Positions 56,112 through 64,000 of a DNA stretch of 64,000 nucleotides are shown here, one piece after another. The notes under the pieces are model-generated. The model was not told the DNA's origin and ran no database searches. It worked only from the letters and a program-made list of their open reading frames with translations. The first letter of the stretch is position 1; each line of letters begins with the position of its first letter. Both the position numbers and the translations under genes were made by a program. The stretch lies in assembly GCF_020735465.1 (NCBI RefSeq), contig NZ_CP085935.1, positions 496,001-560,000 of the forward strand. The letters run 5' to 3'. This DNA comes from Collinsella stercoris DSM 13279 (GTDB lineage Bacteria; Actinomycetota; Coriobacteriia; Coriobacteriales; Coriobacteriaceae).

Positions 56112-57383
56112 ATGACGAACGCACATCCGGCAATCGAGTGCCCACCACATACCGACGGCAACGCCCTGAGGGACCGCTTGCTCGCCATGCCCGACACGCT
56201 GAGCGATGCCTTGGTCGCGCGCATGGAGGCCGACCGGGCGGCGGGCTGGGTGAACCCCTACCGCACGTCCGACAGCGAGGCGATCCGCCGCGAGCCGCGC
56301 GCGGGTGACGCCGGCAGCATCTGGCGGCCCTCGTACGTGCGCGACACCGAGAAGATCTTGCACCTGCCGGCCTACAACCGCTACAACGGCAAGACGCAGG
56401 TGTTCAGCTTCCGCAGCAACGACGACCTCTCGCGCCGTGGGCTCCATGTGCAGCTCGTGGCGCGCATCGCGCGCGACATCGGACGGGCGCTCGGCCTCAA
56501 CTGCGACCTCATCGAGGCCATCGGCCTGGGCCACGATCTGGGACACACGCCGTTCGGCCACGCGGGCGAATCGCATCTCAACGACATCTATCGCGCCCGC
56601 ACCGGCCGCTCGTTCTTCCACAACGTCCACTCGGTGCGCGTGCTCGACACGCTCTACGGCAGGAATCTCTCCCTGCAGACGCTCGATGGCGTGCTGTGCC
56701 ATAACGGCGAGTACGAGCAGCGCGTCTTCGAGCTGTCCCACATGGATACGTTCGAGCAGTTCGACCGGGTGATGGAGGACTGCTACACGCACGATTTCGA
56801 TTACGTCAAGACCCTGCGCCCCATGACGCTTGAGGCCTGCGTGGTGCGCATCTCCGACATCATCGCCTACGTGGGCCGCGACCGCCAGGACGCCATCGAG
56901 GCGGGCCTGCTCGCGGAGGATGCGTTCGAGGACGGCCTGGGCGGCAGGTACAACTCCTGGATCCTCACGCGCGCGTCCATCGACATCGTGGAGCACAGCT
57001 ACGGCAAGGACCGCATCGAGATGAGCGAGGAGCTGTTCCGCGAGATTCGTCGCGCCAAACGCGAGAACTATCAAAAGATCTATCACTCGACCGGTATCGA
57101 GGAGGAGCAGAGCGCCATGATGGCACGCGCCTTCAACCTCATGTACGAGCACTTTCTGGGTGACCTCAAGGCGCATGACGAGAGCAGCTTCATCTTCCGT
57201 CACCACATCGCGCGCATCGACAAGGCACTCTCGCACTACGGCGGCTCGTACGATTGGGAGCGCGATCTGGATATGACCGTGGTCGATTACATCGCGAGCA
57301 TGACGGACGGGTATTTCACCGAGCTTGCCTGCACGCTGTTTCCCGAGTTGAGGTTCCCGCAGCGCACGTACATCAACGAGTGA
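56112..57383 (+). CDS. dgt: dGTPase-like HD-domain triphosphohydrolase
   Basis: 423 residues. It would hydrolyse dGTP or other dNTPs to nucleoside and triphosphate. The HD motifs are intact: H in LSRRGLHVQLVARIARDIG, the central GLGHDLGHTPFGHAGE near 155, and the later Asp in VVRISDIIAYVGRD near 270. RPSYVRDTEKILH is the family N-terminal signature. ATG 56112 follows GAGAGGAACC; ATG 56097 is an alternative. It lies upstream of rarA with a 62-base gap. Confidence 0.93.
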   Translation: MTNAHPAIECPPHTDGNALRDRLLAMPDTLSDALVARMEADRAAGWVNPYRTSDSEAIRREPRAGDAGSIWRPSYVRDTEKILHLPAYNRYNGKTQVFSFRSNDDLSRRGLHVQLVARIARDIGRALGLNCDLIEAIGLGHDLGHTPFGHAGESHLNDIYRARTGRSFFHNVHSVRVLDTLYGRNLSLQTLDGVLCHNGEYEQRVFELSHMDTFEQFDRVMEDCYTHDFDYVKTLRPMTLEACVVRISDIIAYVGRDRQDAIEAGLLAEDAFEDGLGGRYNSWILTRASIDIVEHSYGKDRIEMSEELFREIRRAKRENYQKIYHSTGIEEEQSAMMARAFNLMYEHFLGDLKAHDESSFIFRHHIARIDKALSHYGGSYDWERDLDMTVVDYIASMTDGYFTELACTLFPELRFPQRTYINE

Positions 57384-57445
57384 AAATACGAACAGGTGTT
57401 TGACTATGAATGCCCGTTTGTTAGAATGGAGTCGAACTTCGATAG

Positions 57446-58786
57446 ATGGAAAACGGGCACATGGACACCTTATTCTCTAGCAATGAACGCAGCAAGCAGC
57501 TCAAGAACGCGCCGCTGGCGGTGCGCATGCGGCCCAGCTCGCTTGACGATTACGTGGGTCAGGAAAAGGCGGTGGGACCCGGTTCGTGGCTGCGGAGCGC
57601 CATCGAGCACGACGTGCTGTCGAGCGTGATCCTGTATGGCCCCGCGGGAACGGGCAAGACCACGTTGGCCCATATCATCGCCGCGCACACCAAAAGCGAG
57701 TTCGTCGAGGTCTCCGCAGTCACGGGCACGGTGAAGGACCTGCGTCGCGAGATCGACGAGGCCAAGCACCGGCTCATGATGTTCGACCGCCGGACCATCC
57801 TGTTCATCGACGAGATCCACCGGTTTTCCCGCTCGCAGCAGGATGCGCTGCTGCACGCGGTCGAGAACCGCACGGTCGTCATGATCGGCGCCACCACGGA
57901 GAACCCGTATTTCGAGGTGAACGCGGCACTGCTCTCGCGCAGCCGCGTGGTGGAGCTCGAGCACCTGAGCGATGCGGACGTGGAGCGCCTCGTGCGCCGC
58001 GCCCTTTCGGCGCCAGAGGGTCTTGCGGGCCGGTACGCGGTGAGCGACGAGGTGGTCTCCGCCATCTGCACGCTCGCCGCCGGTGATGGCCGCAGCTCGC
58101 TGACCACGCTGGAACTCGCGAGCGAGATCGCCCTCACGCGCCCGGTCGGGGAGGGCGAGGCCGAGCGCCGCGAGTCCGATCCCATCGAGATCACGCTCGA
58201 TGACGTCAAGCAGGCCAACCCGCGGCGCGGCCTGTCCTACGACAAGAACGGCGACATGCACTACGACATCATCTCCGCGTTCATCAAGTCGATGCGCGGT
58301 TCCGACCCCGATGCCGCGGTGTACTGGCTTGCGCGGATGATCGACGCTGGCGAGGACCCCAAGTTCATCGCGCGCCGCATCATGATCCAGGCGAGCGAGG
58401 ACATCGGCAACGCCGATCCCACCGCGCTGCTGGTGGCGGAGGCGGCGTTCAAGGCCGCGGAGGTGATCGGATACCCCGAGTGCCGCATCAACCTCGCGCA
58501 GGCCGCCATCTACAACGCGCTGGCGCCCAAGTCCAACGCCGCGGAGGCCGCGATCGACGCGGCTCTCGCCGATGTCCGCACGAGCGGGCAGCGCGAGGTT
58601 CCCAGCTACCTGCGCGACCGTCATCGTCCCGGGTCGGACGAGTACGGGGAGTACAAGTACCCGCATGATTACGAGCAGGGCTGGGTGGCCCAGCGCTACC
58701 TGCCGGAGGGCTTGGAGCCAGGAGCGTTTTGGCACCCGAGCGGCCGTGGCTGGGAGCAGTGGCGAGCCGAGAATCGCCCCCGCTAA
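57446..58786 (+). CDS. rarA: Replication-associated recombination protein A (RarA/MgsA)
   Basis: 446 residues, AAA+ ATPase acting at stalled replication forks. LAVRMRPSSLDDYVGQEKAV near 25, Walker A LYGPAGTGKTTLA near 63, Walker B ILFIDEIHRFSRSQQDALL near 112, and the C-terminal tetramerisation part beginning GLSYDKNGDMHYD near 265 define the family. ATG 57446 or 57461 (MDTLFSS) could be the start; neither has a strong ribosome site. Confidence 0.94.
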   Translation: MENGHMDTLFSSNERSKQLKNAPLAVRMRPSSLDDYVGQEKAVGPGSWLRSAIEHDVLSSVILYGPAGTGKTTLAHIIAAHTKSEFVEVSAVTGTVKDLRREIDEAKHRLMMFDRRTILFIDEIHRFSRSQQDALLHAVENRTVVMIGATTENPYFEVNAALLSRSRVVELEHLSDADVERLVRRALSAPEGLAGRYAVSDEVVSAICTLAAGDGRSSLTTLELASEIALTRPVGEGEAERRESDPIEITLDDVKQANPRRGLSYDKNGDMHYDIISAFIKSMRGSDPDAAVYWLARMIDAGEDPKFIARRIMIQASEDIGNADPTALLVAEAAFKAAEVIGYPECRINLAQAAIYNALAPKSNAAEAAIDAALADVRTSGQREVPSYLRDRHRPGSDEYGEYKYPHDYEQGWVAQRYLPEGLEPGAFWHPSGRGWEQWRAENRPR

Positions 58787-58887
58787 CGGCAAGGGCGTCC
58801 TTGCATTCAAGGCGCCCCTGCATTCAGCCTATCGTTTTTCGGCTTGCATGGTGCCCGTACTTTGGGGCGTTTCGCGAATTGCCGTGC

Positions 58888-59025
58888 GCTCCCGGCTCCG
58901 TCCCCGCGGCCGCGCCTTGGTTTTTGTAGATTCCGCACGAGCCGGAGGGTCCAGTGGACCCTCCGTGCGAGTCAGGACTGACCGAGCAAAAACCAAGGCG
59001 CGGCCGCGGGGACGGAGCCGGGAGC
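58888..59025. repeat. Long hairpin element B with conserved core
   Basis: 39-base arms (58888-58926 and 58987-59025) are perfectly complementary. The 60-base interior reads TTCCGCACGAGCCG, stem GGAGGGTCCA/TGGACCCTCC, then GTGCGAGTCAGGACTGACCGAG and runs into CA. This is the same core as the element at 31273-31407. No T run and no gene; it fills most of the gap between rarA and the DUF948-like gene. Confidence 0.92.
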
Positions 59026-59098
59026 ATCCGTCATGGTTGAATTCGCCCCAAACGGGTATCATCAACCTACCTGTGTCTAGATTGCTACGGAGGCATCC

Positions 59099-59656
59099 AT
59101 GGATCCCATGCAGATCGTCCTGGTCATTCTCGCCCTCGCCGGCGTGTGGGCCGTCGTCGAGCTCGCGCTCGTGCTGCGCCGCATCCGCGGTGTGGTCGCC
59201 TCGCTCGACAAGACCGTCGAGCAGGTGGCGAGCACCATCGAGGAGGCGCGTCCCGTGGTCGCCAAGCTCGATGGCGTCGTCGACGAGCTGCAGCCCGCGG
59301 TGGCGCAGATCGAGCCGCTGCTCAAGCAGGCGACCGTCGCGGTCGAGGCGCTTTCGGCGGACCTCGTCGAGGTCAACGGGGTGCTGCGCGACGTGTCCGC
59401 GGTGAGCGGCGCCGCAAGCAGTGCGTCCAACGCCGTGACGGGCATCGTGGACGGCGCGACCGAGAAGGTCCATAAGCTCTTCGCCAAGCCGCGCAAGGCG
59501 GAGCCCGCACCCGCATCGCCCGTCCTGACCGACGCATCCGAACCCGTCGCCGAAGCCAGCGACAACGCCCAGGCCCCCCTCGCCGAGGAGGATACCGATA
59601 CCGCGCCCCGCCAGTACTTTACCTATGCGCCCGCCGAGGAGTCCGACCATGAGTAA
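59099..59656 (+). CDS. DUF948-like membrane-anchored coiled-coil protein
   Basis: 185 residues. One N-terminal membrane helix (IVLVILALAGVWAVVELALV) is followed by heptad-rich coiled coil (about 30-120: LDKTVEQVASTIEEARPVVA) and a Pro/Ala-rich acidic tail. This is the plan of DUF948 / general-stress proteins. It overlaps the RsbW-like gene by eight bases, so it probably belongs to the same operon as the alternative sigma factor. Confidence 0.8.
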   Translation: MDPMQIVLVILALAGVWAVVELALVLRRIRGVVASLDKTVEQVASTIEEARPVVAKLDGVVDELQPAVAQIEPLLKQATVAVEALSADLVEVNGVLRDVSAVSGAASSASNAVTGIVDGATEKVHKLFAKPRKAEPAPASPVLTDASEPVAEASDNAQAPLAEEDTDTAPRQYFTYAPAEESDHE

Positions 59657-60035
59657 CGCCACCCACATCGTGCTCACCGTCGCCTGTGAGCCGCACCTCG
59701 CGCGCATCGTGCGCATGACCGCCGCCAACGTGGCCACGCTCTCCTCGATGTCCGTCGAGCGCGTGGAGGATATCCGCATGGCTGCCGAGGAGGCATTCAT
59801 CTACGCGTGCGGCACCGCCCCCGGTGAGGACCTCGTCATCGATTTCGACGCCGACGCCGATCACGTGGCGATGGTGTTCAAGCTCTCCGCCCCCGCGTTC
59901 CCCGAGCCCTCCGAGGACGATCCCACGGCCGCGTACGTCGACCTCATCCTCGGCTCCGTGTGCGACATCTACGAAAAGCACGAGGCTCCTGCCCGCCTGG
60001 CGCTCGACATGAAGGCGGATGTCGATGGCATCTAA
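59649..60035 (+). CDS. RsbW-like anti-sigma factor with degenerate ATP site
   Basis: 128 residues. The GHKL fold lines up with Bacillus RsbW: VERVEDIRMAAEEAF corresponds to the helix before the N-box and LILGSVCDIYEKHEAPARL to its LGLYLMETLMDEV end. At the N-box position the expected Asn of EACTNA is Tyr in EAFIYA, and the DEG-type G1 motif is missing (KLSAPAFPE). ATP binding and kinase activity are therefore doubtful. ATG 59649 lies in the end of the DUF948-like gene. It overlaps the sigma gene by 11 bases, as rsbW-sigB pairs do. No RsbV gene is seen. Confidence 0.7.
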   Translation: MSNATHIVLTVACEPHLARIVRMTAANVATLSSMSVERVEDIRMAAEEAFIYACGTAPGEDLVIDFDADADHVAMVFKLSAPAFPEPSEDDPTAAYVDLILGSVCDIYEKHEAPARLALDMKADVDGI

Positions 60036-60810
60036 GACCTCGGGTAAGAGCGCCTGGGATAAGGAGAAGACGCGCGAGCTCTTCCGTCGCTTCAAGGAAG
60101 AGGGCGATATGGACGCCCGCGAAAAGCTCGTCATGTCCCATCTCAACCTGGTGCGCTTCATCGCCAACAAATTCAAGAACCGCGGGGAGCCCATCGACGA
60201 CCTCGTGCAGGTCGGCTATCTGGGCCTGCTCAAGGCCATCGACCGCTTCGACCCGGCGCGCGGCCTGGAGTTCACCACGTTCGCCACGCCCACCATCATG
60301 GGCGAGATCAAGCGCCACTTTAGGGACAAGGGCTGGAGCGTTCGCGTGCCCCGCCGCCTGCAGGAGCTCTCGGCAAAGGTCAACCAGGCCACCGATACGC
60401 TGACCTCTCAGCTCCAGCGCTCGCCCACGATCGCCGAGATCGCCGAGTATCTCGACGCGACCGTCGATGAGGTGCTCGAGGCCATGGAGTCCTCCTCCGC
60501 GTACAGCTCGGTCTCGCTCGAGGCGCCCTCCGGCATGGAGGATGACGACGCACCGTCGGTCATCGACCGCTATGCGACCGAGGACGAGGAGCTCGCCTTC
60601 ACCGACGACCGCATCATCATCGAGGAGGCGCTCGCCAGCTTCTCCCCGCGTGAGCGCGAGGTTATCGAGATGCGCTTTTTGCAGGGCATGACGCAGATCG
60701 AGATCGCGGAGAAGCTCGGGATCTCCCAGGTCCAGGTGAGCCGCCTGCTGCGCCGCACGCTCAAGAAGATTCAAGAGAAGATCGACCCCGACGGGGTCAT
60801 GACCGGCTAG
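60025..60810 (+). CDS. Alternative sigma factor, SigB/SigF/SigG type
   Basis: 261 residues. Region 2 (LVMSHLNLVRFIANKFKNRG, then DLVQVGYLGLLKAIDRFDP and FTTFATPTIMGEIKRHFRD) is the SigB/SigF signature; region 4 reads REREVIEMRFLQGMTQIEIA, then LGISQVQVSRLLRR. It directs RNA polymerase to stress or other specialised promoters. ATG 60025 is preferred, since GAAGGCGGA lies 7-8 bases upstream; ATG 60019 is too close. Translation is coupled to the anti-sigma gene. The next gene follows after 20 bases. Confidence 0.92.
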   Translation: MASKTSGKSAWDKEKTRELFRRFKEEGDMDAREKLVMSHLNLVRFIANKFKNRGEPIDDLVQVGYLGLLKAIDRFDPARGLEFTTFATPTIMGEIKRHFRDKGWSVRVPRRLQELSAKVNQATDTLTSQLQRSPTIAEIAEYLDATVDEVLEAMESSSAYSSVSLEAPSGMEDDDAPSVIDRYATEDEELAFTDDRIIIEEALASFSPREREVIEMRFLQGMTQIEIAEKLGISQVQVSRLLRRTLKKIQEKIDPDGVMTG

Positions 60811-60830
60811 CCCGGTCTGCGAAGGGGATT

Positions 60831-62198
60831 ATGCAGCACGATATCTCGCACGCCGAGCGCGTGGCACGCAATACGTTCGTGAACATATGGATCGTCATCG
60901 GCGTCATCATCATCGGCGGCGTGGTGCTCGATCTGATCGGCTCGCTCTCGAGCGTGCTGCTCTTCCTGTCGGTGGGGTCCCTGTCCGCATTCGTGGCGTC
61001 GCCCATCGTCAACTGGTTCGAGCGCCATCGCGTGCCACGCGGCGCCGGCGCGCTCGTGGGCCTGGTGGTGGTCATCGTCGGCCTGGTGCTGCTCTTCGCG
61101 CTCGTGATCCCCATGGTCACCGCTCAGCTCATCGACCTGCTGCGCGACGCGCCCTCAAAACTCGCCGCGCTCGGCGCGTGGGTGGTCCGCATGGAGAACG
61201 AGTACGCGGTGATCGAGCACCTGAACGACGTGGTGCAGCTCGATTCCATCTTCACGGCGGCCCAGGACATCACCAACCAGGCGCTCTCGGGCCTCCTTGC
61301 CGCCGTGCGCGACGGCATCGTACCCATGGTGAACAACATCGCCTCCACGGTCTTCATCGTGTTCCTCGGGTTTGTCCTGGCGTTTTGGCTCGCCTGCGAC
61401 TACCCGCGCATCAACGACGAGATCTGCCGCATCCTGCCGCACGACAAGGCCGACGACTATCGCCTGATGGTGGCCGTGGTGAGCCGCTCCGTCGGCGGCT
61501 ACCTGCGCTCGACCGTGATCAACTCCGTGATCCAGGGCTTTCTCGCCTTCGTGGGCTTCGCCATCGTGGGACACCCGTACGCCGCCGCCATGGGCGTGCT
61601 CTCGGGCGTGCTCAACATCATCCCGGTGGTCGGCCCGTCGATCTCGGCCATCATCGCCACGCTCATCGCGCTCGTCTACAGCCCGATGATGGCGGTGTGG
61701 ACCATGATCATGGCCATGCTGTCCCAAAACATCACGGACAACGTGATAGCGCCCAAGATCAACCAGTCGACCATGCAGGTCCATCCCGTGCTGTCGCTCA
61801 CCGCGCTCGTGGTGGGCTCGACGTTCGGCGGGGCCGTGGGCATGATCGTCGCGCTGCCGCTCGTCGCCGTGATCAAGTCGCTGTTCATCTTCTACTTCGA
61901 GACGCGCACCGGCGAGCAGATCGTGTCGTACGAGGGCGCGCTGTTCCGCGGGGCGCCGTTTCGCGATGCGCAGGGCAACCCGGTCCCGGCTTTTGACGCG
62001 CTGGGGGATGACGGCTTTGTGGCCGACTCCCAGATCCTCGACGAGGGCGCCGTGCCGGAGGCCGAGGCCATGCCCAAGCCCGAGTTGGAGAACCCCTGGG
62101 CCAAGCTCATCGACTTCGAGAATCCCTTCGCGGCGCGCGAGCACGTCGCCGCGTCGAAGAAACCCGAGGAAACCGACACATCTGACGACGGCCGTTAA
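60831..62198 (+). CDS. AI-2E family transporter
   Basis: 455 residues. About eight membrane helices in the PerM/AI-2E arrangement: IVIGVIIIGGVVLDLIG at the N-terminus, a long amphipathic middle (about 100-160), VVSRSVGGYLRSTVINSVIQ near 215, the signature GVLNIIPVVGPSISAII near 260, and PKINQSTMQVHPVLSLTALV near 310. The C-terminal 75 residues are acidic and probably disordered. ATG follows CGAAGGGGATT. Members export quorum signals or sodium; the substrate here is unknown. Confidence 0.9.
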   Translation: MQHDISHAERVARNTFVNIWIVIGVIIIGGVVLDLIGSLSSVLLFLSVGSLSAFVASPIVNWFERHRVPRGAGALVGLVVVIVGLVLLFALVIPMVTAQLIDLLRDAPSKLAALGAWVVRMENEYAVIEHLNDVVQLDSIFTAAQDITNQALSGLLAAVRDGIVPMVNNIASTVFIVFLGFVLAFWLACDYPRINDEICRILPHDKADDYRLMVAVVSRSVGGYLRSTVINSVIQGFLAFVGFAIVGHPYAAAMGVLSGVLNIIPVVGPSISAIIATLIALVYSPMMAVWTMIMAMLSQNITDNVIAPKINQSTMQVHPVLSLTALVVGSTFGGAVGMIVALPLVAVIKSLFIFYFETRTGEQIVSYEGALFRGAPFRDAQGNPVPAFDALGDDGFVADSQILDEGAVPEAEAMPKPELENPWAKLIDFENPFAAREHVAASKKPEETDTSDDGR

Positions 62199-62200
62199 CG

Positions 62201-62206
62201 TATAAT
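62201..62206 (+). promoter_or_regulatory. Consensus -10 box before alaS
   Basis: TATAAT right after the transporter stop codon, 62 bases before alaS. The -35 region is weak. A small CCCGCCGCGCGGG hairpin follows in the leader. No T-box core is seen. Confidence 0.5.
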
Positions 62207-62268
62207 CGTCAAGTTGGAAATATGTCCCGCCGCGCGGGACTCGAACTTGATGTACAGGGAGTTTACGC

Positions 62269-64000
62269 ATGGCCGCTGACTATCCCACCATGACGACCGC
62301 CGAGATCCGCTCGGCATACCTCAACTTCTTCGAGAGCAAGGGCTGCAAGCTCTACCCGAGCTCCTCGCTCGTTCCCGATGACCCGTCGCTGCTGCTCGCC
62401 AACGCCGGTATGAACCAGTTCAAGGAGTTCTACCAGGGCAAGAAGGTCATGAAGGAGATCGGTGCGTGCTCGTGCCAAAAGTGCGTCCGCACCAACGACA
62501 TCGACATCATCGGCGCCGACGGCCGCCACGCCTCGTTCTTCGAGATGCTCGGCAACTTCGCCTTTGGCGGCGTGACCAAGGGGCAGGCCTGCGCTTGGGC
62601 CTATGAGCTCATCACCGAGGTCTTCAAGCTGCCCAAGGACCGCCTCTACTTCACCGTGTTCACCGAGGACGACGAGACCGAGGCCGTATGGCGCTCCCTC
62701 GGCGTCGAGCCCGACCACATCACCCGCCTGGGCGAGGACGATAACTTCTGGGCCGCCGGCCCCACCGGCCCCTGCGGCCCGTGCTCCGAGATCTACTTCG
62801 ACCTCGGCGAGGAGGTCGGCTGCGGCTGCGACACCTGCGCCCCCGGCTGCGACTGCGACCGCTTCCTGGAGTTCTGGAACCTCGTGTTCACGCAGTTCGA
62901 CCGCCAGGAGGACGGCTCCATGCCGGAGCTGCCGCACCGCAACCTCGATACGGGCATGGGCCTGGAGCGCATGGCCGCCATCATGCAGCACAAGAGCTCC
63001 TTCTTCGACGGCGACGTCATGCAGAGCCTCATCAAGCTGGGCGAGGACATCTCCGGCAAGACCTACGTGGACGACGACTACACCGGGGCCTCCCGCTCCC
63101 TGCGCATCATCGCCGACCACGCCCGCTCCGTGAACTTCCTCATCTCCGACGGCGTGCTCCCCGGCAACGAGGGCCGCGGCTACGTGCTGCGCCGCCTGCT
63201 GCGCCGCGCCGTGTTCCACGGCCGCCTGCTCGGCATCGAGGACGCCTTCCTGGGCCGCTTCATCGATGCGGTGAATGACGTCATGGGCGACGCCTACCCG
63301 AGCCTGCTCGAGAACGTCGGCCTGGTCAAGGGCATCGTCGAGGCCGAGGAGGAGCGTTTCTCCACCACCCTCAACAACGGTCGCGTCTACCTGGACGAGC
63401 AGCTCTCCGCCCTCGCCGAGGGTGAGCAGCTCCCCGGCTCCGCCGCCTTCATGCTGCACGACACCTTCGGGTTCCCCATCGACCTCACCGTCGAGATCGC
63501 CGAGGGCGCCGGGCACGCCGTCGACATCGAGGGCTTCAACGCGGAGATGGCCGAGCAGAAGGCCCGCGCCCGCGCCGCCGCCAAGGGCGACGCCTGGGGT
63601 TCCTTCAACGACGTGTGGACCGAGCTCGCCGACCAGCTGCCCGCCACCGAGTTCGTGGGCTACGACAACGAGAGCATCGAGGGCGCCCATGTGCTGGCCA
63701 TCGTGGTGAACGGCGAGCGCGTCGAGCGCGCCGAGAACGCCGCCGAGGCCGCCGTGGTGCTCGACCGCACGCCGTTGTACGCCGAGATGGGCGGCCAGAT
63801 GGGCGACCACGGCCTCATCGACACCGACGACGCCCAGTTCTTCGTGTCCAACACTACCGCCAAGGGCGGCCTCTACGTCCACGAGGGCAAGCTCATCGGC
63901 GCGCTTTCCGAGGGCGACACCGTGTTCGCCGGCTACGACCTCAACCGCCGCGGCCTGCTGTGCCGCAACCACACGGCGACCCATCTGCTCGACGCCGCGC
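62269..64000 (+). CDS. alaS: Alanine-tRNA ligase (5' part, runs off the window)
   Basis: The first 577 codons are present. It charges tRNA-Ala. Class II motifs are visible: LLLANAGMNQFKEFYQG near residue 42, GNFAFGG near 90, GPTGPCGPCSEIYFDLG near 165, FTQFDRQEDG near 210, MGLERMAAI near 230, and the tRNA-binding DHARSVNFLI near 285. An extra Cys-rich insert (CGCDTCAPGCDCDRF) lies near 185. The editing domain has just begun (NRRGLLCRNHTATHLLDAA near 565). ATG 62269 follows ACAGGGAG. Confidence 0.97.
   Translation, partial: MAADYPTMTTAEIRSAYLNFFESKGCKLYPSSSLVPDDPSLLLANAGMNQFKEFYQGKKVMKEIGACSCQKCVRTNDIDIIGADGRHASFFEMLGNFAFGGVTKGQACAWAYELITEVFKLPKDRLYFTVFTEDDETEAVWRSLGVEPDHITRLGEDDNFWAAGPTGPCGPCSEIYFDLGEEVGCGCDTCAPGCDCDRFLEFWNLVFTQFDRQEDGSMPELPHRNLDTGMGLERMAAIMQHKSSFFDGDVMQSLIKLGEDISGKTYVDDDYTGASRSLRIIADHARSVNFLISDGVLPGNEGRGYVLRRLLRRAVFHGRLLGIEDAFLGRFIDAVNDVMGDAYPSLLENVGLVKGIVEAEEERFSTTLNNGRVYLDEQLSALAEGEQLPGSAAFMLHDTFGFPIDLTVEIAEGAGHAVDIEGFNAEMAEQKARARAAAKGDAWGSFNDVWTELADQLPATEFVGYDNESIEGAHVLAIVVNGERVERAENAAEAAVVLDRTPLYAEMGGQMGDHGLIDTDDAQFFVSNTTAKGGLYVHEGKLIGALSEGDTVFAGYDLNRRGLLCRNHTATHLLDAA

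Noticed and set aside
58888..59025. Calling element B a retron or an intrinsic terminator
   Set aside because: There is no reverse transcriptase nearby and no T run after the stem; arms of 39 bases are far longer than terminators need.

Overview
The window looks like a chromosomal segment from a high-GC member of the Coriobacteriia, with Collinsella or a close relative the best guess. The reasons are the strong GC bias at third codon positions, an actinobacterial-type integration host factor (mihF) next to gmk-rpoZ, a very large LuxR-family membrane regulator of the kind common in this class, and the block nusA-infB-rbfA-nrnA-truB-ribF-dnaG-sigA. The species is inferred; no rRNA gene is present to confirm it.

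Layout. 1-4.9 kb: the tail of an unknown gene, an intact but lysine-less relative of Cys/Met-metabolism PLP enzymes, a six-copy degenerate repeat array, the manganese exporter mntP, a convergent ModE-like regulator and guaB. 4.9-8.1 kb: a lower-GC accessory patch with a GIY-YIG protein and an AbiEi/nuclease-like protein, the latter bracketed by two similar inverted-repeat elements. 8.1-22.9 kb: leuS, rimP-nusA-infB, rbfA-nrnA, truB-ribF-dnaG and sigA. 22.9-23.2 kb: tRNA-Asn on the minus strand. 23.5-31.2 kb: a lower-GC cassette with a double-module membrane LuxR regulator, a secreted DUF2712-like protein, two anchored extracytoplasmic proteins, a complete ABC transporter and a C39-like cysteine peptidase. 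31.3-37.0 kb: the pyrimidine operon pyrR-B-C-K-D-F behind a probable attenuator. 37.1-39.7 kb: mihF-gmk-rpoZ-thiI. 39.9-44.9 kb: comEA-comEC, holA, rpsT. 45.2-48.3 kb: an iron-type alcohol dehydrogenase, a DUF523 protein, a 970-base gene-poor stretch rich in inverted repeats, and a DUF3784 protein. 48.5-53.4 kb: ileS under an isoleucine T-box, then lspA-rluD. 53.6-58.8 kb: a glycosyltransferase, a small membrane protein, a short prepilin peptidase, dgt and rarA. 59.1-64 kb: a DUF948-like protein, an RsbW-like protein with a degraded ATP site, a SigB/SigF-type sigma factor, an AI-2E family transporter and the 5' part of alaS.

How parts fit together. The core blocks combine translation, transcription and replication initiation (IF2, RbfA, NusA, DnaG, SigA) with pyrimidine and guanine nucleotide synthesis. 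comEA, comEC and the short prepilin peptidase are pieces of DNA-uptake machinery. The 23.5-31.2 kb cassette reads as one regulated envelope system: a sensor/regulator, an exported protein, an ABC exporter or immunity transporter, two anchored accessory proteins and a peptidase.

The most unusual signal is non-coding. Several gene gaps hold long hairpins whose arms are almost perfectly complementary within a copy but differ completely between copies. Two of them (31.3 kb and 58.9 kb) share a conserved core with compensated stems, which looks like a structured RNA or DNA element I do not recognise.
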